A stretch of 64,000 nt of DNA from Flavobacterium sp. 245. GTDB lineage: Bacteria; Bacteroidota; Bacteroidia; Flavobacteriales; Flavobacteriaceae. Where the stretch lies: the NCBI RefSeq assembly GCF_004362055.1, contig NZ_SNXB01000015.1, forward strand, positions 33,894 to 97,893. Direction: 5' to 3'. Under the pieces are notes generated by a model, which was not told the DNA's origin, did not search any database, and worked only from the letters and a program-made list of their open reading frames with translations. Below are positions 1 through 9,158 of this stretch, one piece after another. Within the stretch, counting starts at the first letter, position 1; the number at the start of each line of letters is the position of its first letter. The position numbers and the translations under genes are program-made.

Positions 1-67
1 ATACTTGGGAATTTTTTTCCTACTAAAGACATATTTTTCGTTTTACGTTAAAAATTTATTTCTGGTG

Positions 68-99
68 CAAAAGTAGGGCATAAGTACAGGTACTTACAA
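68..99 (-). promoter_or_regulatory. Possible Bacteroidota-type promoter pointing out of the left edge
   Basis: On the minus strand TACTTTTG (68-75) matches the TAnnTTTG -7 consensus, and a TTG (97-99) lies 21 bases upstream as a -33 element. It would drive a gene that begins to the left of the window. The rest of 1-157 is AT-rich and shows no gene. Confidence 0.35.
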
Positions 100-157
100 T
101 AAGATGTAATTATAAAAATTTATAATTTGATAAGATTTAGTTATTGTTGTTTTTAAC

Positions 158-1771
158 TTATTGAATATCAATATTTACGGGTAATGCGCCATTCAAAGTA
201 TTTTTTTCTAAAAATTGAATTCCCGCCGTTTTTTGAAATTCTTCAAAATCCTGATAGGCCTGAACCAATCCTGAAGCCTTTTTAAGATTCGGAATTATAG
301 GCAAAACATACGGATTTCCGAAAACGTAAACGATACATTTTTTGGATTGAAGCAAACTTGAAAGCAGTTCTAAAACTTCATTATCAATTTCGAAATTATT
401 CATTGGTTTTGCTTTCGGAACAAACAATGAAATGATAATGGTTTCGAAATTTTCTAATTCTCTTTTGATAAATGAAATATCCGAAATTTCTAAATTTTCG
501 AAAGCAAATTCTGGTGAAGATAATTTTGTATTTAGCGTTTGAAAGAAAGTGTTCTCGGTATTTTTATATAAACTCAGTTTGGCAAGTTTGTTGCTTTTGT
601 GCGCTTCAAAAGCCAATTCTGAATTTGAATTATCAATTATTGTCGTAATAGCATTTTGAGCAATTTGCAGATTTAATTCGGATGTTTTTTTGAAATCTAA
701 TTCTCCCGAAGCAGCAGTATTTCCAGAAAGAATTCCAGCTTTTTCTTTGGCTTTCATAATTCTGTTGTAGCTTTCTTCAATGCGCTGTGGCGAAGCATTT
801 TTCAGAATTTCTTCTATTCCTTCCGGAACATTTTCGGCGAAGCATAAAACATCATTTCCGGCATTAAAAGCTTCCCATTCTAAATGACCTTTGGTTTCAT
901 ATAATTTAGAAACGCTGTGCATATTTAAAGCATCAGAAATGACCAAACCGTCATAACCTAATTTGTTACGTAGTAAATCCTGAATAACAGCTTTTGACAG
1001 TGTTGCCGAAGTATCTTTTCCGTCATTTAAACTCGGAACGGCTAAGTGCCCAATCATAATCGAATCGACATTATTTTCAATTCCTTTAATGAACGGATAT
1101 AATTCGTTTTCTAATAATTCTTCTAAAGTTTCTTTTAAAACAGGTAATCCCAAATGCGAATCGACATTCGTATTTCCGTGTCCTGGAAAGTGTTTCAGAC
1201 ATCCTAAAACTCCAACTTCAGACATTCCTTTTAAATATTCTACCGAAAAAGCGGCTACTTTTTCTTTGTTTTCACCAAAAGAACGATAGCCAATAACCGG
1301 ATTATTAGGATTGTTATTGATGTCTGCCAAAGGCGATAAATTATATTGAATTCCGGCCGCTTTTAAATCCAATCCAATTTGTTTTCCAATTTCGTAAACC
1401 AAATTAGATTTGTTTTCTGGCAAAGCACCAAGAGTGATAGCATAGGGATATTGCGGTGTTTTTTCGATACGCATTGCCAAGCCCCATTCCGCATCAATAC
1501 TGATTAAAAGTGGAGTAGAAGCGGCTTTTTGATAACGTACAATAAGTGCTTTGATTTTTTCGTAGCTGTCGTCATTAAAAACAACTTTTTTCTTGCTTTC
1601 GTAATTGGTTGCGGCACTCGCACGACTATGGAAAAAGGTCAGTCCGCCAATATTATGTTCTTTTATAAGGCGTTCTGTTTCCTGAATATTTTCTTCGGTA
1701 TCGTTGATAAAAACGGCAGGAAAAAAGAATTGTCCTATTCTTTGTCGTAATGCTTCGGCAGTAATTTTCAT
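158..1771 (-). CDS. nagZ: Beta-N-acetylhexosaminidase, glycoside hydrolase family 3 (NagZ-like)
   Basis: GH3 beta-N-acetylglucosaminidase that removes GlcNAc from muropeptides (GlcNAc-anhydroMurNAc) or related glycans during cell-wall recycling. The NagZ signature KHFPGHGNTNVDSH is at residues 193-206; its His/Asp pair is the acid/base of NagZ enzymes. The nucleophile is expected at Asp280 in VISDALNM. At 537 residues it is longer than the roughly 340-residue Proteobacterial NagZ; the extra 180 residues form a C-terminal domain of the kind common in GH3 enzymes. No signal peptide is visible at the first Met, so a cytoplasmic location is inferred. It starts 2 bases after the acetyltransferase stop and is last in a minus-strand operon with an AmpG-like permease and a glycosidase, with anmK nearby. 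The family call is secure; the exact substrate is inferred. Confidence 0.9.
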   Translation of the reverse strand: MKITAEALRQRIGQFFFPAVFINDTEENIQETERLIKEHNIGGLTFFHSRASAATNYESKKKVVFNDDSYEKIKALIVRYQKAASTPLLISIDAEWGLAMRIEKTPQYPYAITLGALPENKSNLVYEIGKQIGLDLKAAGIQYNLSPLADINNNPNNPVIGYRSFGENKEKVAAFSVEYLKGMSEVGVLGCLKHFPGHGNTNVDSHLGLPVLKETLEELLENELYPFIKGIENNVDSIMIGHLAVPSLNDGKDTSATLSKAVIQDLLRNKLGYDGLVISDALNMHSVSKLYETKGHLEWEAFNAGNDVLCFAENVPEGIEEILKNASPQRIEESYNRIMKAKEKAGILSGNTAASGELDFKKTSELNLQIAQNAITTIIDNSNSELAFEAHKSNKLAKLSLYKNTENTFFQTLNTKLSSPEFAFENLEISDISFIKRELENFETIIISLFVPKAKPMNNFEIDNEVLELLSSLLQSKKCIVYVFGNPYVLPIIPNLKKASGLVQAYQDFEEFQKTAGIQFLEKNTLNGALPVNIDIQ

Positions 1772-1773
1772 TA

Positions 1774-2223
1774 TTATAAAGTCTTTTTCATACAGACACT
1801 ATTATCCATTTTTTCGTAAGGCGGATAATTTGGAATGATGGTATAATTTAATTTTTGATATAAGTTGATGGCTTCCGGCTGATTTTTGCCAGTTTCCAAA
1901 ATGGTATAAGTATAACCTACTTCTTTGGCCCAGATTTCTAATTCGGCTAAAATTTTTGAGGCAATTCCTTTTTTTCGATAATCAGGATGAACATACATTC
2001 TTTTGATTTCGGTTTTGTCGCTTTCTTTTTCGCGAAAGGCGCCACAGCCGGCCGGGATACCGTTTTCGTAATAAACAATTACGTGTTTGATTTTATCGGT
2101 TTTATTAAACTGATTGTAAAATGCGTGATCGTCTCCGTCTCTGATCGCTAAATCTTTATCTAATAAAGCAACCAGATTTATAAAATCGATATCGTCTGAA
2201 TTAGTTCGTTTTAAAGTACTCAT
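1774..2223 (-). CDS. GNAT family N-acetyltransferase
   Basis: A 149-residue single-domain acetyl-CoA-dependent acetyltransferase. The GNAT acetyl-CoA loop is visible as DYRKKGIASKIL (about residues 80-92, R/Q-x-x-G-x-G/A pattern). It is preceded by IKRMYVHP (beta strand 4) and followed by ILETGKNQPEAINLYQKLNY, the usual end of the fold. The acyl acceptor cannot be read from sequence. It sits 2 bases upstream of nagZ within the recycling operon, so an amino-sugar or peptide substrate is possible but unproven. Confidence 0.85.
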   Translation of the reverse strand: MSTLKRTNSDDIDFINLVALLDKDLAIRDGDDHAFYNQFNKTDKIKHVIVYYENGIPAGCGAFREKESDKTEIKRMYVHPDYRKKGIASKILAELEIWAKEVGYTYTILETGKNQPEAINLYQKLNYTIIPNYPPYEKMDNSVCMKKTL

Positions 2224-2323
2224 TTCGATTTTTTTACCATTAAGATATTAAGTTCAGAAAGCTTGGCTTAAATTTCTTAATGGCTGTAATGGTTAAAGAA
2301 AATTAAGCTTCATTTAAATTTAC

Positions 2324-2665
2324 TTACTTTAATTTTGCCTTTTTTTGCTTTGCCAATTGCTTTTTGGTTTCAATTGCCTTTTCTAATCTGTTTTTAAAAC
2401 GGAAAAGTTTTGGCAAACCTTCAATTCTGTCTACGAGTGTAATTTCCTCGTATACAATGATCGCTTTTTCTAAAACCCTGATTTCATTTTCAAGATCAAG
2501 CTGATTTTTGTAGATCGTAGCTAATCGATCGTAAGGATGATTTCCTTTAAAGCTTTCCGCGACATTTTCCTCATATAATTCAATTGCTTTTTCAAGATTT
2601 CCATTTTTTTCGAACTCAGCTCCTTTCAAGTTGCGTTCGGCCTGCAAATTTTCATTGATTTCCAT
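2324..2665 (-). CDS. Small TPR-like helical protein
   Basis: A 113-residue soluble protein that begins MEINENLQAERN. The frame stays open further upstream, but that extension would overlap the coding end of the permease gene and does not look like protein, so the ATG at 2665 is preferred. Residues 8-75 form two helical hairpins with TPR spacing (AEFEKNGNLEKAIELYEENV, then RLATIYKNQLDLENEIRVLE), and the C-terminus is very Lys-rich (KKQLAKQKKAKLK). TPR modules bind peptides or partner proteins; the partner is unknown. It lies 23 bases after the permease gene and is probably co-transcribed with it. Confidence 0.7.
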   Translation of the reverse strand: MEINENLQAERNLKGAEFEKNGNLEKAIELYEENVAESFKGNHPYDRLATIYKNQLDLENEIRVLEKAIIVYEEITLVDRIEGLPKLFRFKNRLEKAIETKKQLAKQKKAKLK

Positions 2666-2688
2666 AGGTAAGATGTTTGATTTGGGGT

Positions 2689-3963
2689 TTAAACTTCTTC
2701 TGATTTTTTCCCAAAATCTTTTGGGAAAGTTAAAAAACGTGATAAAATAAGACCTGGAATTGTAGCTATAAGAACCCAAATAAAGAAGTTGTCATAGCCT
2801 AAATATTTCTGAATGTAACCGCTCAGCATTCCCGGAAGCATCATTCCTAATGCCATAAAACCAGTTGCAAGTGCATAATGTGCTGTTTTTGATTCTCCTT
2901 CGGCAACGTGAATTAGATACATCATGAAAGCTGTAAAACCAAAACCGTAACCAAATTGTTCTAAAATAACAACGGCATAAATATAATAAATTGATGTTGG
3001 GTGAAAAAATGCCAGCAAAATGAACCCGATAATTGGTAAATGCATGGCTAAAAACATGGGAAACATCCATTTAGTAAGGCCTTGCTTCGAAATTGCGATA
3101 CCTCCTAATATGCCTCCTAAAGTTAGCGCTGCTACACCAAATGTTCCGTAAATGATTCCAACACCTTCAGTATCTAATCCCATTCCTCCTAATTCTTTTC
3201 CATCCAATAAAAAGGGAGTCAGCATTTTAAGCAACTGCGATTCGCCTAATCTGAAAACCAGAATAAAAGCCAAAATCAATCCGATTTGTTTTTTCTTGAA
3301 GAAGCTGATGAAAACTGTAAGGAAGTTTTGATTTTGATGCGCTTCTTTAGTTTTCGCAACAGCATTTATTTCATTTTTTGGCGTAAAAATAAAATTGTAA
3401 GCTGTAATGAATGTCATTAAAAAACCAACACAAATCATAGTGTACGACCATGCTTTTGTATTGTCACCGAATTTATGCTCTAAATAACCTGCAAAAAGCA
3501 CCACTAATCCATTTCCTGCAAGCATAGAAAGTCTGTAAAAAGTGCTTCTGATCCCGATAAAGAAAGATTGTTTGTCTTCTGGCAAAACTAATAAATAGAA
3601 ACCGTCGGTTGCAATATCATTTGAAGCTGAAGCAAAAGCGGCAACCCAGAATATGGATAATGAGAGTATAAAAAAGCCATTGAACGGAATCGTGAATCCG
3701 ACTAATAAAAAGGCAATTGAAATTAATAACTGCATCGATAAAAACCATTTTCTTTTGGTTCCAACCAATTCAATAAGCGGACTCCAAAGCGGTTTGATTA
3801 CCCAAGGTAGATACAATAAACTGGTGTAAACGCCAATGTCTTCATTTGAAATTCCCAGATTTTTGTACATAATTACCGAAACCGAAATAATTATGGCATA
3901 AGGTAATCCAGAAGCAAAGTTTAGAAACGGAATCCAAAACCAGGGTTTGTTATCTATTTTCAT
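2689..3963 (-). CDS. AmpG-like major facilitator superfamily permease
   Basis: A 424-residue protein with about 12 hydrophobic segments. The N-terminus (NKPWFWIPFLNFASGLPY, then YTSLLYLPWVIKPLWSPLIE) matches the AmpG/PAT branch of the MFS, whose members import anhydro-muropeptides or acetyl-CoA. The motif DIATDGFYL near residue 115 is also typical of AmpG. Its neighbours are NagZ, AnmK and a secreted glycosidase, which fits import of cell-wall fragments or GlcNAc-MurNAc saccharides across the inner membrane. The start overlaps the end of the upstream glycosidase gene by 14 bases, which suggests translational coupling. The substrate is inferred from family and context. Confidence 0.8.
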   Translation of the reverse strand: MKIDNKPWFWIPFLNFASGLPYAIIISVSVIMYKNLGISNEDIGVYTSLLYLPWVIKPLWSPLIELVGTKRKWFLSMQLLISIAFLLVGFTIPFNGFFILSLSIFWVAAFASASNDIATDGFYLLVLPEDKQSFFIGIRSTFYRLSMLAGNGLVVLFAGYLEHKFGDNTKAWSYTMICVGFLMTFITAYNFIFTPKNEINAVAKTKEAHQNQNFLTVFISFFKKKQIGLILAFILVFRLGESQLLKMLTPFLLDGKELGGMGLDTEGVGIIYGTFGVAALTLGGILGGIAISKQGLTKWMFPMFLAMHLPIIGFILLAFFHPTSIYYIYAVVILEQFGYGFGFTAFMMYLIHVAEGESKTAHYALATGFMALGMMLPGMLSGYIQKYLGYDNFFIWVLIATIPGLILSRFLTFPKDFGKKSEEV

Positions 3964-5521
3964 TAGGTTGTGCAGGTGTATAGTTTTTAAAAGGTTTTTT
4001 TAGATCTATGGCAGTCGGCGTACTTTCATTGGCATAATAATCAATAAACGTTACGGCGCAAGCTTTGTAAAGATTGAGTTTTCCGCCAGCAATTGAAAAA
4101 GTGATTTTTCCGTCAATTTCTTTCACGGTAACTTTTTCAACAATTTTTGTAGCATCATTAATATCAATTTTAGAAACGTGCTCACCGCCATAAACGACCA
4201 TATAACGAACTTTTGTATTCAGGGGACTTTTGAATGTAAAAGTGTATTTGATACTGTCTTTAATATATTCAGCAATTTGTGGCGTGTCGATAATCACGTG
4301 TTTTAAATTTGGAACCGGAGCAGGAAGCGCTGGATATCGATATTGATTTTCTTCTAAATGGCGAACCACATCAAAGTTTTTGTTCATAAACCATTTAGAG
4401 CTGAAATACGCACTTCCTGAAACATTTTTGAAAGTTCTCAAAAAGTCAATTTGAGTTGGGATTTCCTGCATAAAATTCCAGCTTTTATCGCTATCGGCTC
4501 TAATTTTATAAGTCGCGTGTCCAATATAAATGGCTGTATTATTGGAGTTTTCAGACCACCATTTTACTAATTTTGAATAAGAAGCTCTCGTATTGTTCAT
4601 GCTCCAATACAATTGTGGCAGAATATAATCGATCCATTTTTGATCCATCCATAACATTGGATCGGCATATAAATCATCGTAGTTTGATGTAGATTGTGTT
4701 TCAGAACCTCTTGGATCTTGTGTTTTATTTCGCCAAACCCCAAACGGACTGATTCCGAATTGCACCCACGGTTTGCTTGCTTTAATAGTGGTAGAAATCG
4801 TATGTACAAAGTTGCTTACATTCGCACGACGCCAATCGGCAAGGCTCAGGCCAGCACCATATTTTTTGTAGGATGCATTGTCGTTAAAGACTTTTCCAGG
4901 AACGGCATACGGATAAAAATAATCATCAAAATGAATCGCATCAATATCGTATTTATCAACGACTTCTTTTACCACTTTTGTCAAATGTTCCTGAACTTCA
5001 GGCAAAGCAGGATCATAATAATATTTTCCGCCGTATTCGATCATCCATTCCGGATGTTTAAAAAGATCGTGTGCTGGGCTTAAAAGATTTTTGTTTAGAT
5101 CAAAAGTCGCGCGATAAGGATTCAGCCAGGCATGAAATTCAAATCCGCGGTTATGTGCCTGCTCGATCATCCAAGCCAACGCATCATAATAGGGGTTGGG
5201 AGCCAAACCTTCTTTTCCAGTCAAAAATCGTGACCAAGGAGCAAATTCAGAAGGATAAATCGCGTCACCAACACTGCGAACCTGAACAATTACGGCGTTA
5301 TAATTTAGTTTTTTATAAGTTTCTAAAATCTCAAGATAATCAGCTTTTTCTTTTTCAACGTTGTCAGTAGCTGTTTTGGGCCAGTCAATATTAACAACCG
5401 TTGCAATCCACACCCCTCTGAATTCGTTTTTAGGATGCAGTGTTTTTTCCTGTGCGTTGGATGTCCATCCTAAGAAAAGTAAGAATATGATAGAGAATAG
5501 TATTGGCTGATTTTTATGCAT
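3950..5521 (-). CDS. Exported GHL10-type glycoside hydrolase (DUF187/YngK-like)
   Basis: A 523-residue protein with a signal peptide (residues 1-23, hydrophobic core then SNA|Q). The family start NEFRGVWIATVVNIDWP is at 32-48. The TIM-barrel motifs follow: VIVQVRSVGDAIYPSEFAPW (77-96), FEFHAWLNPYRA, and DAIHFDDYFYPY (about 194-205), whose acidic pair is the likely catalytic region. ISPFGVWRN comes later. After the barrel, roughly residues 400-523, there is a beta-rich accessory domain. The GHL10/YngK family is associated with cell-wall or anhydromuropeptide sugars, for example the YngK relatives of B. subtilis. It is the first gene of the likely recycling operon and would act in the periplasm ahead of the AmpG-like importer. 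Confidence 0.85.
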   Translation of the reverse strand: MHKNQPILFSIIFLLFLGWTSNAQEKTLHPKNEFRGVWIATVVNIDWPKTATDNVEKEKADYLEILETYKKLNYNAVIVQVRSVGDAIYPSEFAPWSRFLTGKEGLAPNPYYDALAWMIEQAHNRGFEFHAWLNPYRATFDLNKNLLSPAHDLFKHPEWMIEYGGKYYYDPALPEVQEHLTKVVKEVVDKYDIDAIHFDDYFYPYAVPGKVFNDNASYKKYGAGLSLADWRRANVSNFVHTISTTIKASKPWVQFGISPFGVWRNKTQDPRGSETQSTSNYDDLYADPMLWMDQKWIDYILPQLYWSMNNTRASYSKLVKWWSENSNNTAIYIGHATYKIRADSDKSWNFMQEIPTQIDFLRTFKNVSGSAYFSSKWFMNKNFDVVRHLEENQYRYPALPAPVPNLKHVIIDTPQIAEYIKDSIKYTFTFKSPLNTKVRYMVVYGGEHVSKIDINDATKIVEKVTVKEIDGKITFSIAGGKLNLYKACAVTFIDYYANESTPTAIDLKKPFKNYTPAQPNENR

Positions 5522-5543
5522 TGCAATCTTTTTTAACAGAAAC

Positions 5544-5575
5544 CAAAAATAGTTTTTTTAGCTGAGTATAGTAAA
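5544..5575 (-). promoter_or_regulatory. Probable promoter of the cell-wall recycling operon
   Basis: On the minus strand TATTTTTG (5544-5551) fits TAnnTTTG. A weak -33 (TTTA, 5572-5575) lies 20 bases upstream. The -7 box is 23 bases before the ATG of the GHL10 gene. The five genes from 5521 to 158 have gaps of at most about 100 bases, so one transcript is plausible. Confidence 0.4.
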
Positions 5576-5760
5576 TAATTCAGAAATTATAATTTTAACG
5601 GTATTTATTTGAATTTCTTATACGTGGTTTTTGCCACAAATGCGCAATGTTTTTTGCCACAAAGGCACAAAGCCACAAAGTTTTTATTTCTTTGCCACGA
5701 ATTGCACTAATTAGTACGAATTGTTTTTTAAATAAACGCTACAAAATTTGTGACTAATTT

Positions 5761-5899
5761 TTAAACACATAGAAAAATAGCTATTCTTTGTCGGTAAAGG
5801 CATTTCATTTGTTTTAAAACACAGAGCTATGTGTGAAAATCTAGATTTTTTAAAAACACCTTTTTTCAAAGTTTAAAATCTATGTTTCTATGTGTTTAA
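5761..5899. repeat. Interspersed palindromic repeat, 'AAACACATAG' family, copy 1
   Basis: The outer arms TTAAACACATAGAAAAATAG (5761-5780) and CTATGTTTCTATGTGTTTAA (5880-5899) are near-perfect inverted repeats. Between them lies the core AAAGGCATTTCATTTG and an inner GCTATGTGTG. Copies with the same architecture are at 53581-53720 and 62802-62905. The adjoining 5620-5740 holds loose half-copies of another family (TTTGCCACAAA / TTTGCCACGAATTG). No gene is visible in 5522-6008. Confidence 0.7.
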
Positions 5900-5916
5900 A
5901 TTTTTAACTTATTTTT

Positions 5917-6004
5917 TTGCCACGAATTACACGAATTTCCACTAATTTTTATACTCAATACTGCAAAAAAATAATTCGTGAAAATTCATGAAATTCGTGG
6001 CAAA
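5917..6004. repeat. Interspersed inverted repeat, 'GCCACGAATT' family, copy 1
   Basis: The arms TTTGCCACGAATTACACG... (5917-5947) and ...ATGAAATTCGTGGCAAA (5973-6004) are inverted around a short AT-rich loop. The same family recurs at 32121-32172 and 40048-40207. It sits directly behind the anmK stop codon and could also act as a transcription terminator. Confidence 0.7.
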
Positions 6005-6008
6005 CCTA

Positions 6009-7217
6009 TCAATCTGGTAAGGAGATTTTTCCCATTGTTACTGAGGGAATTCCTTTTTTTGTGCCAAAATTATAATTTCCGCCTGCTACGGTTTCATTAG
6101 CCAAAACAGCAAATAAAACCGCTTCTTTTGCGTCGCCTGAAATGCCAAGATCGTCGCTTTTTTGAAACGGGCACGACAATAATTCCTTTAACCACTTTAC
6201 CAATAACGGATTGCTTGCGCCTCCGCCCGACATATAAACCGTGAATTCTTCGATTGGCGTTCCCGTGTTTTTTACCACAAACAGAATCGCTTCAGCAATC
6301 GTTTCGGCGCTTAGTCTTGTTAAAGTCGCCAGCAAATCTGGTGCCGAAATGTTTTCGAGTTTGGTTTTTGCCAAAGCCGAATTGACAAAAGCTTTATTGA
6401 ATAATTCCTGACCGATGGTTTTTGGAAAGCTTTTCTGGAAGAAAGCATTGCTTTTTAATTCCGTTAAAAGGGTTTGGTTTACGGTTCCGGTTTGGGCGAT
6501 TTCGGCATCTTTATCGTAACTTTTTTCAGGGAAAAAGTGTTTCGTGAAAATGTCCATTAACGTATTGGCAGTTCCGGTATCGGTTACAAAAACGTCGCTG
6601 GCATTTTGGGAAGCGGGTAAATAAGTGAAATTCGCGATACCACCCATATTGAGCATAATGCGGTTTTCGCCTTTTTTGCTGAACAACAAATAATCGCCGT
6701 AAACCGCCAAAGGCGCACCTTCGCCACCGCCTGCAACGTGTTTTTGCCTGAAATCGGATAACGTAATAATTCCGGTTTTTACTGCAATATGATCGCCGTC
6801 GCCAATTTGCAAAGTCGCATTGGGGAATTTTTCCTGCTGATGCAAAAACTTCGGAGCGTGTAAAACCGTTTGCCCGTGTGAGGCAATTAAGTCGACTTCG
6901 TGCGCGGGAATATTCCATTTTTGAAGACAATCGTTGACCATGCCGGCGTGCAAAAGACCGATCCATTCGTTTAATAAAGCCAAATGCTGAAAATCGATGG
7001 TTTTCTGTGCAAACACTTTACGGATTTCGGTTTTTATGTCTTCGGTATAATTGATGGTTTCGAATTCCAGAATTTTCACAGCGGTATTTTCGCCCGCACC
7101 AGAAATAGCACAAAGCGCAATATCCAATCCGTCAAGCGAAGTTCCGGACATTAAACCTATTATTTTTCGGGTCTCTTTTTGAGCGATTTCAAAAAGGGCA
7201 CTTATATTTTTATTCAT
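6009..7217 (-). CDS. anmK: Anhydro-N-acetylmuramic acid kinase
   Basis: Phosphorylates 1,6-anhydro-MurNAc with ATP while opening the anhydro ring, giving MurNAc-6-P in cytoplasmic cell-wall recycling. The family signature GLMSGTSLDGLDIALC is at about residues 21-36. GQTVLHAP (about 115), the second phosphate-binding loop NMGGIANFTYL, and DTGTANTLMD follow; the late MSGGGASNPLL is the adenine-binding region. Its 402 residues fit the family; the first 18 residues precede the conserved start and an internal start is possible. It reads in the same direction as the nagZ/permease operon, across a 487-base repeat-filled gap, so it probably has its own promoter but serves the same pathway. No murQ etherase is present here. 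Confidence 0.95.
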   Translation of the reverse strand: MNKNISALFEIAQKETRKIIGLMSGTSLDGLDIALCAISGAGENTAVKILEFETINYTEDIKTEIRKVFAQKTIDFQHLALLNEWIGLLHAGMVNDCLQKWNIPAHEVDLIASHGQTVLHAPKFLHQQEKFPNATLQIGDGDHIAVKTGIITLSDFRQKHVAGGGEGAPLAVYGDYLLFSKKGENRIMLNMGGIANFTYLPASQNASDVFVTDTGTANTLMDIFTKHFFPEKSYDKDAEIAQTGTVNQTLLTELKSNAFFQKSFPKTIGQELFNKAFVNSALAKTKLENISAPDLLATLTRLSAETIAEAILFVVKNTGTPIEEFTVYMSGGGASNPLLVKWLKELLSCPFQKSDDLGISGDAKEAVLFAVLANETVAGGNYNFGTKKGIPSVTMGKISLPD

Positions 7218-7502
7218 TAAAATACTGTTTTAAGGAGGTGTTTTATTTGGTAATGCTAAAATGGGATTTATTTGGGGATAAATTTAGGGAAAGTTGGGGA
7301 TTTTTTTTGGTTGGGGAAAAGGGGTATATGTACTTGGTGGTTTTGCTTTGATTTATTGGTATACTTGTTTGATAATAAATCTCAGATATTTATGGTTTTC
7401 CATAAATCAGAAAAGGGTTGAATGTTGATATTTGTTTTTTGATTTAAATACATATAAATAATTAATTGTTTTCCTTTAATTTTTAAAAAAAAAAATGCAA
7501 AA

Positions 7503-9158
7503 ATGAGTGAAAAATACAAATTTAAAATTCTAAGAGAAGAGGTTGAAGCTAAAGATTTTTACGAAGAACAAACTCATGAAAAAATTAAAAAATCGTTATT
7601 TAATTTAATACAAAATGAGGATGAGGGTATTACTATTGGGCTTTCTGGACCTTGGGGATCAGGAAAGTCAACGATAATTAATTTGCTAAAAAAAGAGGGT
7701 GATTTTTTGTTTTTTTATTTTGATGCTTGGGCACATGAAGGAGATCCATTAAGAAGAATTTTTCTTGAAAGCTTCATAAATTGTTGTAAAGAAGAAGAAA
7801 GTAACGAAGACATACTTAATAAACTAGAAGAAAAAAGAGCAATTATTTCAAGAGAAAAAAGAATTAAAAAAACTGAAATAAAAAGATCGACAACAAAGCT
7901 TGGTCTTTTTCTTGCAGTTTCAACTTTCATTTTAAGTATTGGATTAGCTTTTCTATCGTCAATAAATTATGAAAATTTAACCTCTACTTATACTGGATCA
8001 ATAAATCTAGCTTTTTACACTGGTGTATTATTTTCGTTAACTCCTTTTTTCGTTTTGTTGATCAATTATTGTCATTTAAAAAAAAATAAAAAAGATGTAA
8101 GAGATTTAAATTATTGGGCTTTTGTGCAAAATAATTCGAATGAAACTGTAATAGAAGACGTTAGTAGTGATGAAGAAAGGAGTTCTATTGAATTCGAAAG
8201 GTATTTTAAAGAAATCTTAGAAATCAATAACTCTATTAAAAAGAGAAAAATAATAATTGTCCTTGATAATTTAGATCGTGTGGATGCTGAAGTTTCATTG
8301 AAGATTTGGTCAACTTTACAAACATTTATTCAGCATAAAAATCCAGCTTCTAAAGATTATGAAATTTTTAAATTTATTTTTACTGTTATTCCATATGATG
8401 AAGAAAGCTTAATGAAAATTTGGGAGAGCTATAAAAAAGATGAAGAATCTATTGATAACAACTTTGCAAAATCCTTTTTTGATAAAAGTTTCCAAGTTAG
8501 AATTGATGTCCCAAAACCTATTGTTTCTAATTGGTTAGACTTTATAGATAAAATGATTGAAAAAGCATTTGAAGTTTGGCCAGAAGAAGAAAAGAGAGTA
8601 ATAAAAGAAGTGATCGAAAAAACAAGAAAAAATGTTTTAGATAATCCAAAGCCAAGAGAAATAAAAACATACTTGAATCAAGTAGGTTTTTTACGGAATC
8701 ATTTTTTAGAAGATATTTCTACTAAAAATATTGCGTTTTATTGTTTTAAAAGATATTTACAAGGGAAATCAAATGAACAAATTTCAGATTATTTATTACA
8801 AGTAGAAAAAATTCCAGTTGAGGAAATTAATTTAATTGAAGATGATACTATTCAAGAAATTTCTGCAATTGTATATGGCGTAGCCAAAGATAAAGGGCTT
8901 CAGCTATTACTTTCCCCAAAAATAATGAATGCTTTAAATCTAAATAAGCCACATGAATTAAAAGAATTAGCGATAAATCATAAAAATGTTTTTTGGTCAA
9001 TATTTAAAAAAATCATTTCTGATACTAGTGACTTTCAAAAATACTTGGAATATAGTACTCCTATAAATATTTCTTTTGAAGAAATTAATAAAGATGTTGA
9101 AGCTAATTTTATTAGTTTGCTGGTAAGATATTTAGATGCAATTAAACAAGCTGATTAA
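7503..9158 (+). CDS. KAP-family P-loop NTPase, N-terminal part of an interrupted gene
   Basis: These 551 residues contain the whole NTPase core. Walker A GPWGSGKST is at 49-57, the KAP-typical FYFDAWAH at 71-78, and two membrane helices (about 132-155 and 166-190) are inserted in the domain as is usual for KAP proteins. Walker B is IIIVLDNLDRV (250-260). KAP NTPases are membrane-associated ATPases; some bacterial ones belong to anti-phage systems (QatA of the Qat system), but no qatBCD partners are here. The frame ends at a TAA (9156-9158) and continues open in the same frame to 10865, so this is half of a gene of about 1,120 residues. The very AT-rich sequence suggests horizontal transfer. 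The fragment could still be translated; its function is unknown. Confidence 0.75.
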   Translation: MSEKYKFKILREEVEAKDFYEEQTHEKIKKSLFNLIQNEDEGITIGLSGPWGSGKSTIINLLKKEGDFLFFYFDAWAHEGDPLRRIFLESFINCCKEEESNEDILNKLEEKRAIISREKRIKKTEIKRSTTKLGLFLAVSTFILSIGLAFLSSINYENLTSTYTGSINLAFYTGVLFSLTPFFVLLINYCHLKKNKKDVRDLNYWAFVQNNSNETVIEDVSSDEERSSIEFERYFKEILEINNSIKKRKIIIVLDNLDRVDAEVSLKIWSTLQTFIQHKNPASKDYEIFKFIFTVIPYDEESLMKIWESYKKDEESIDNNFAKSFFDKSFQVRIDVPKPIVSNWLDFIDKMIEKAFEVWPEEEKRVIKEVIEKTRKNVLDNPKPREIKTYLNQVGFLRNHFLEDISTKNIAFYCFKRYLQGKSNEQISDYLLQVEKIPVEEINLIEDDTIQEISAIVYGVAKDKGLQLLLSPKIMNALNLNKPHELKELAINHKNVFWSIFKKIISDTSDFQKYLEYSTPINISFEEINKDVEANFISLLVRYLDAIKQAD

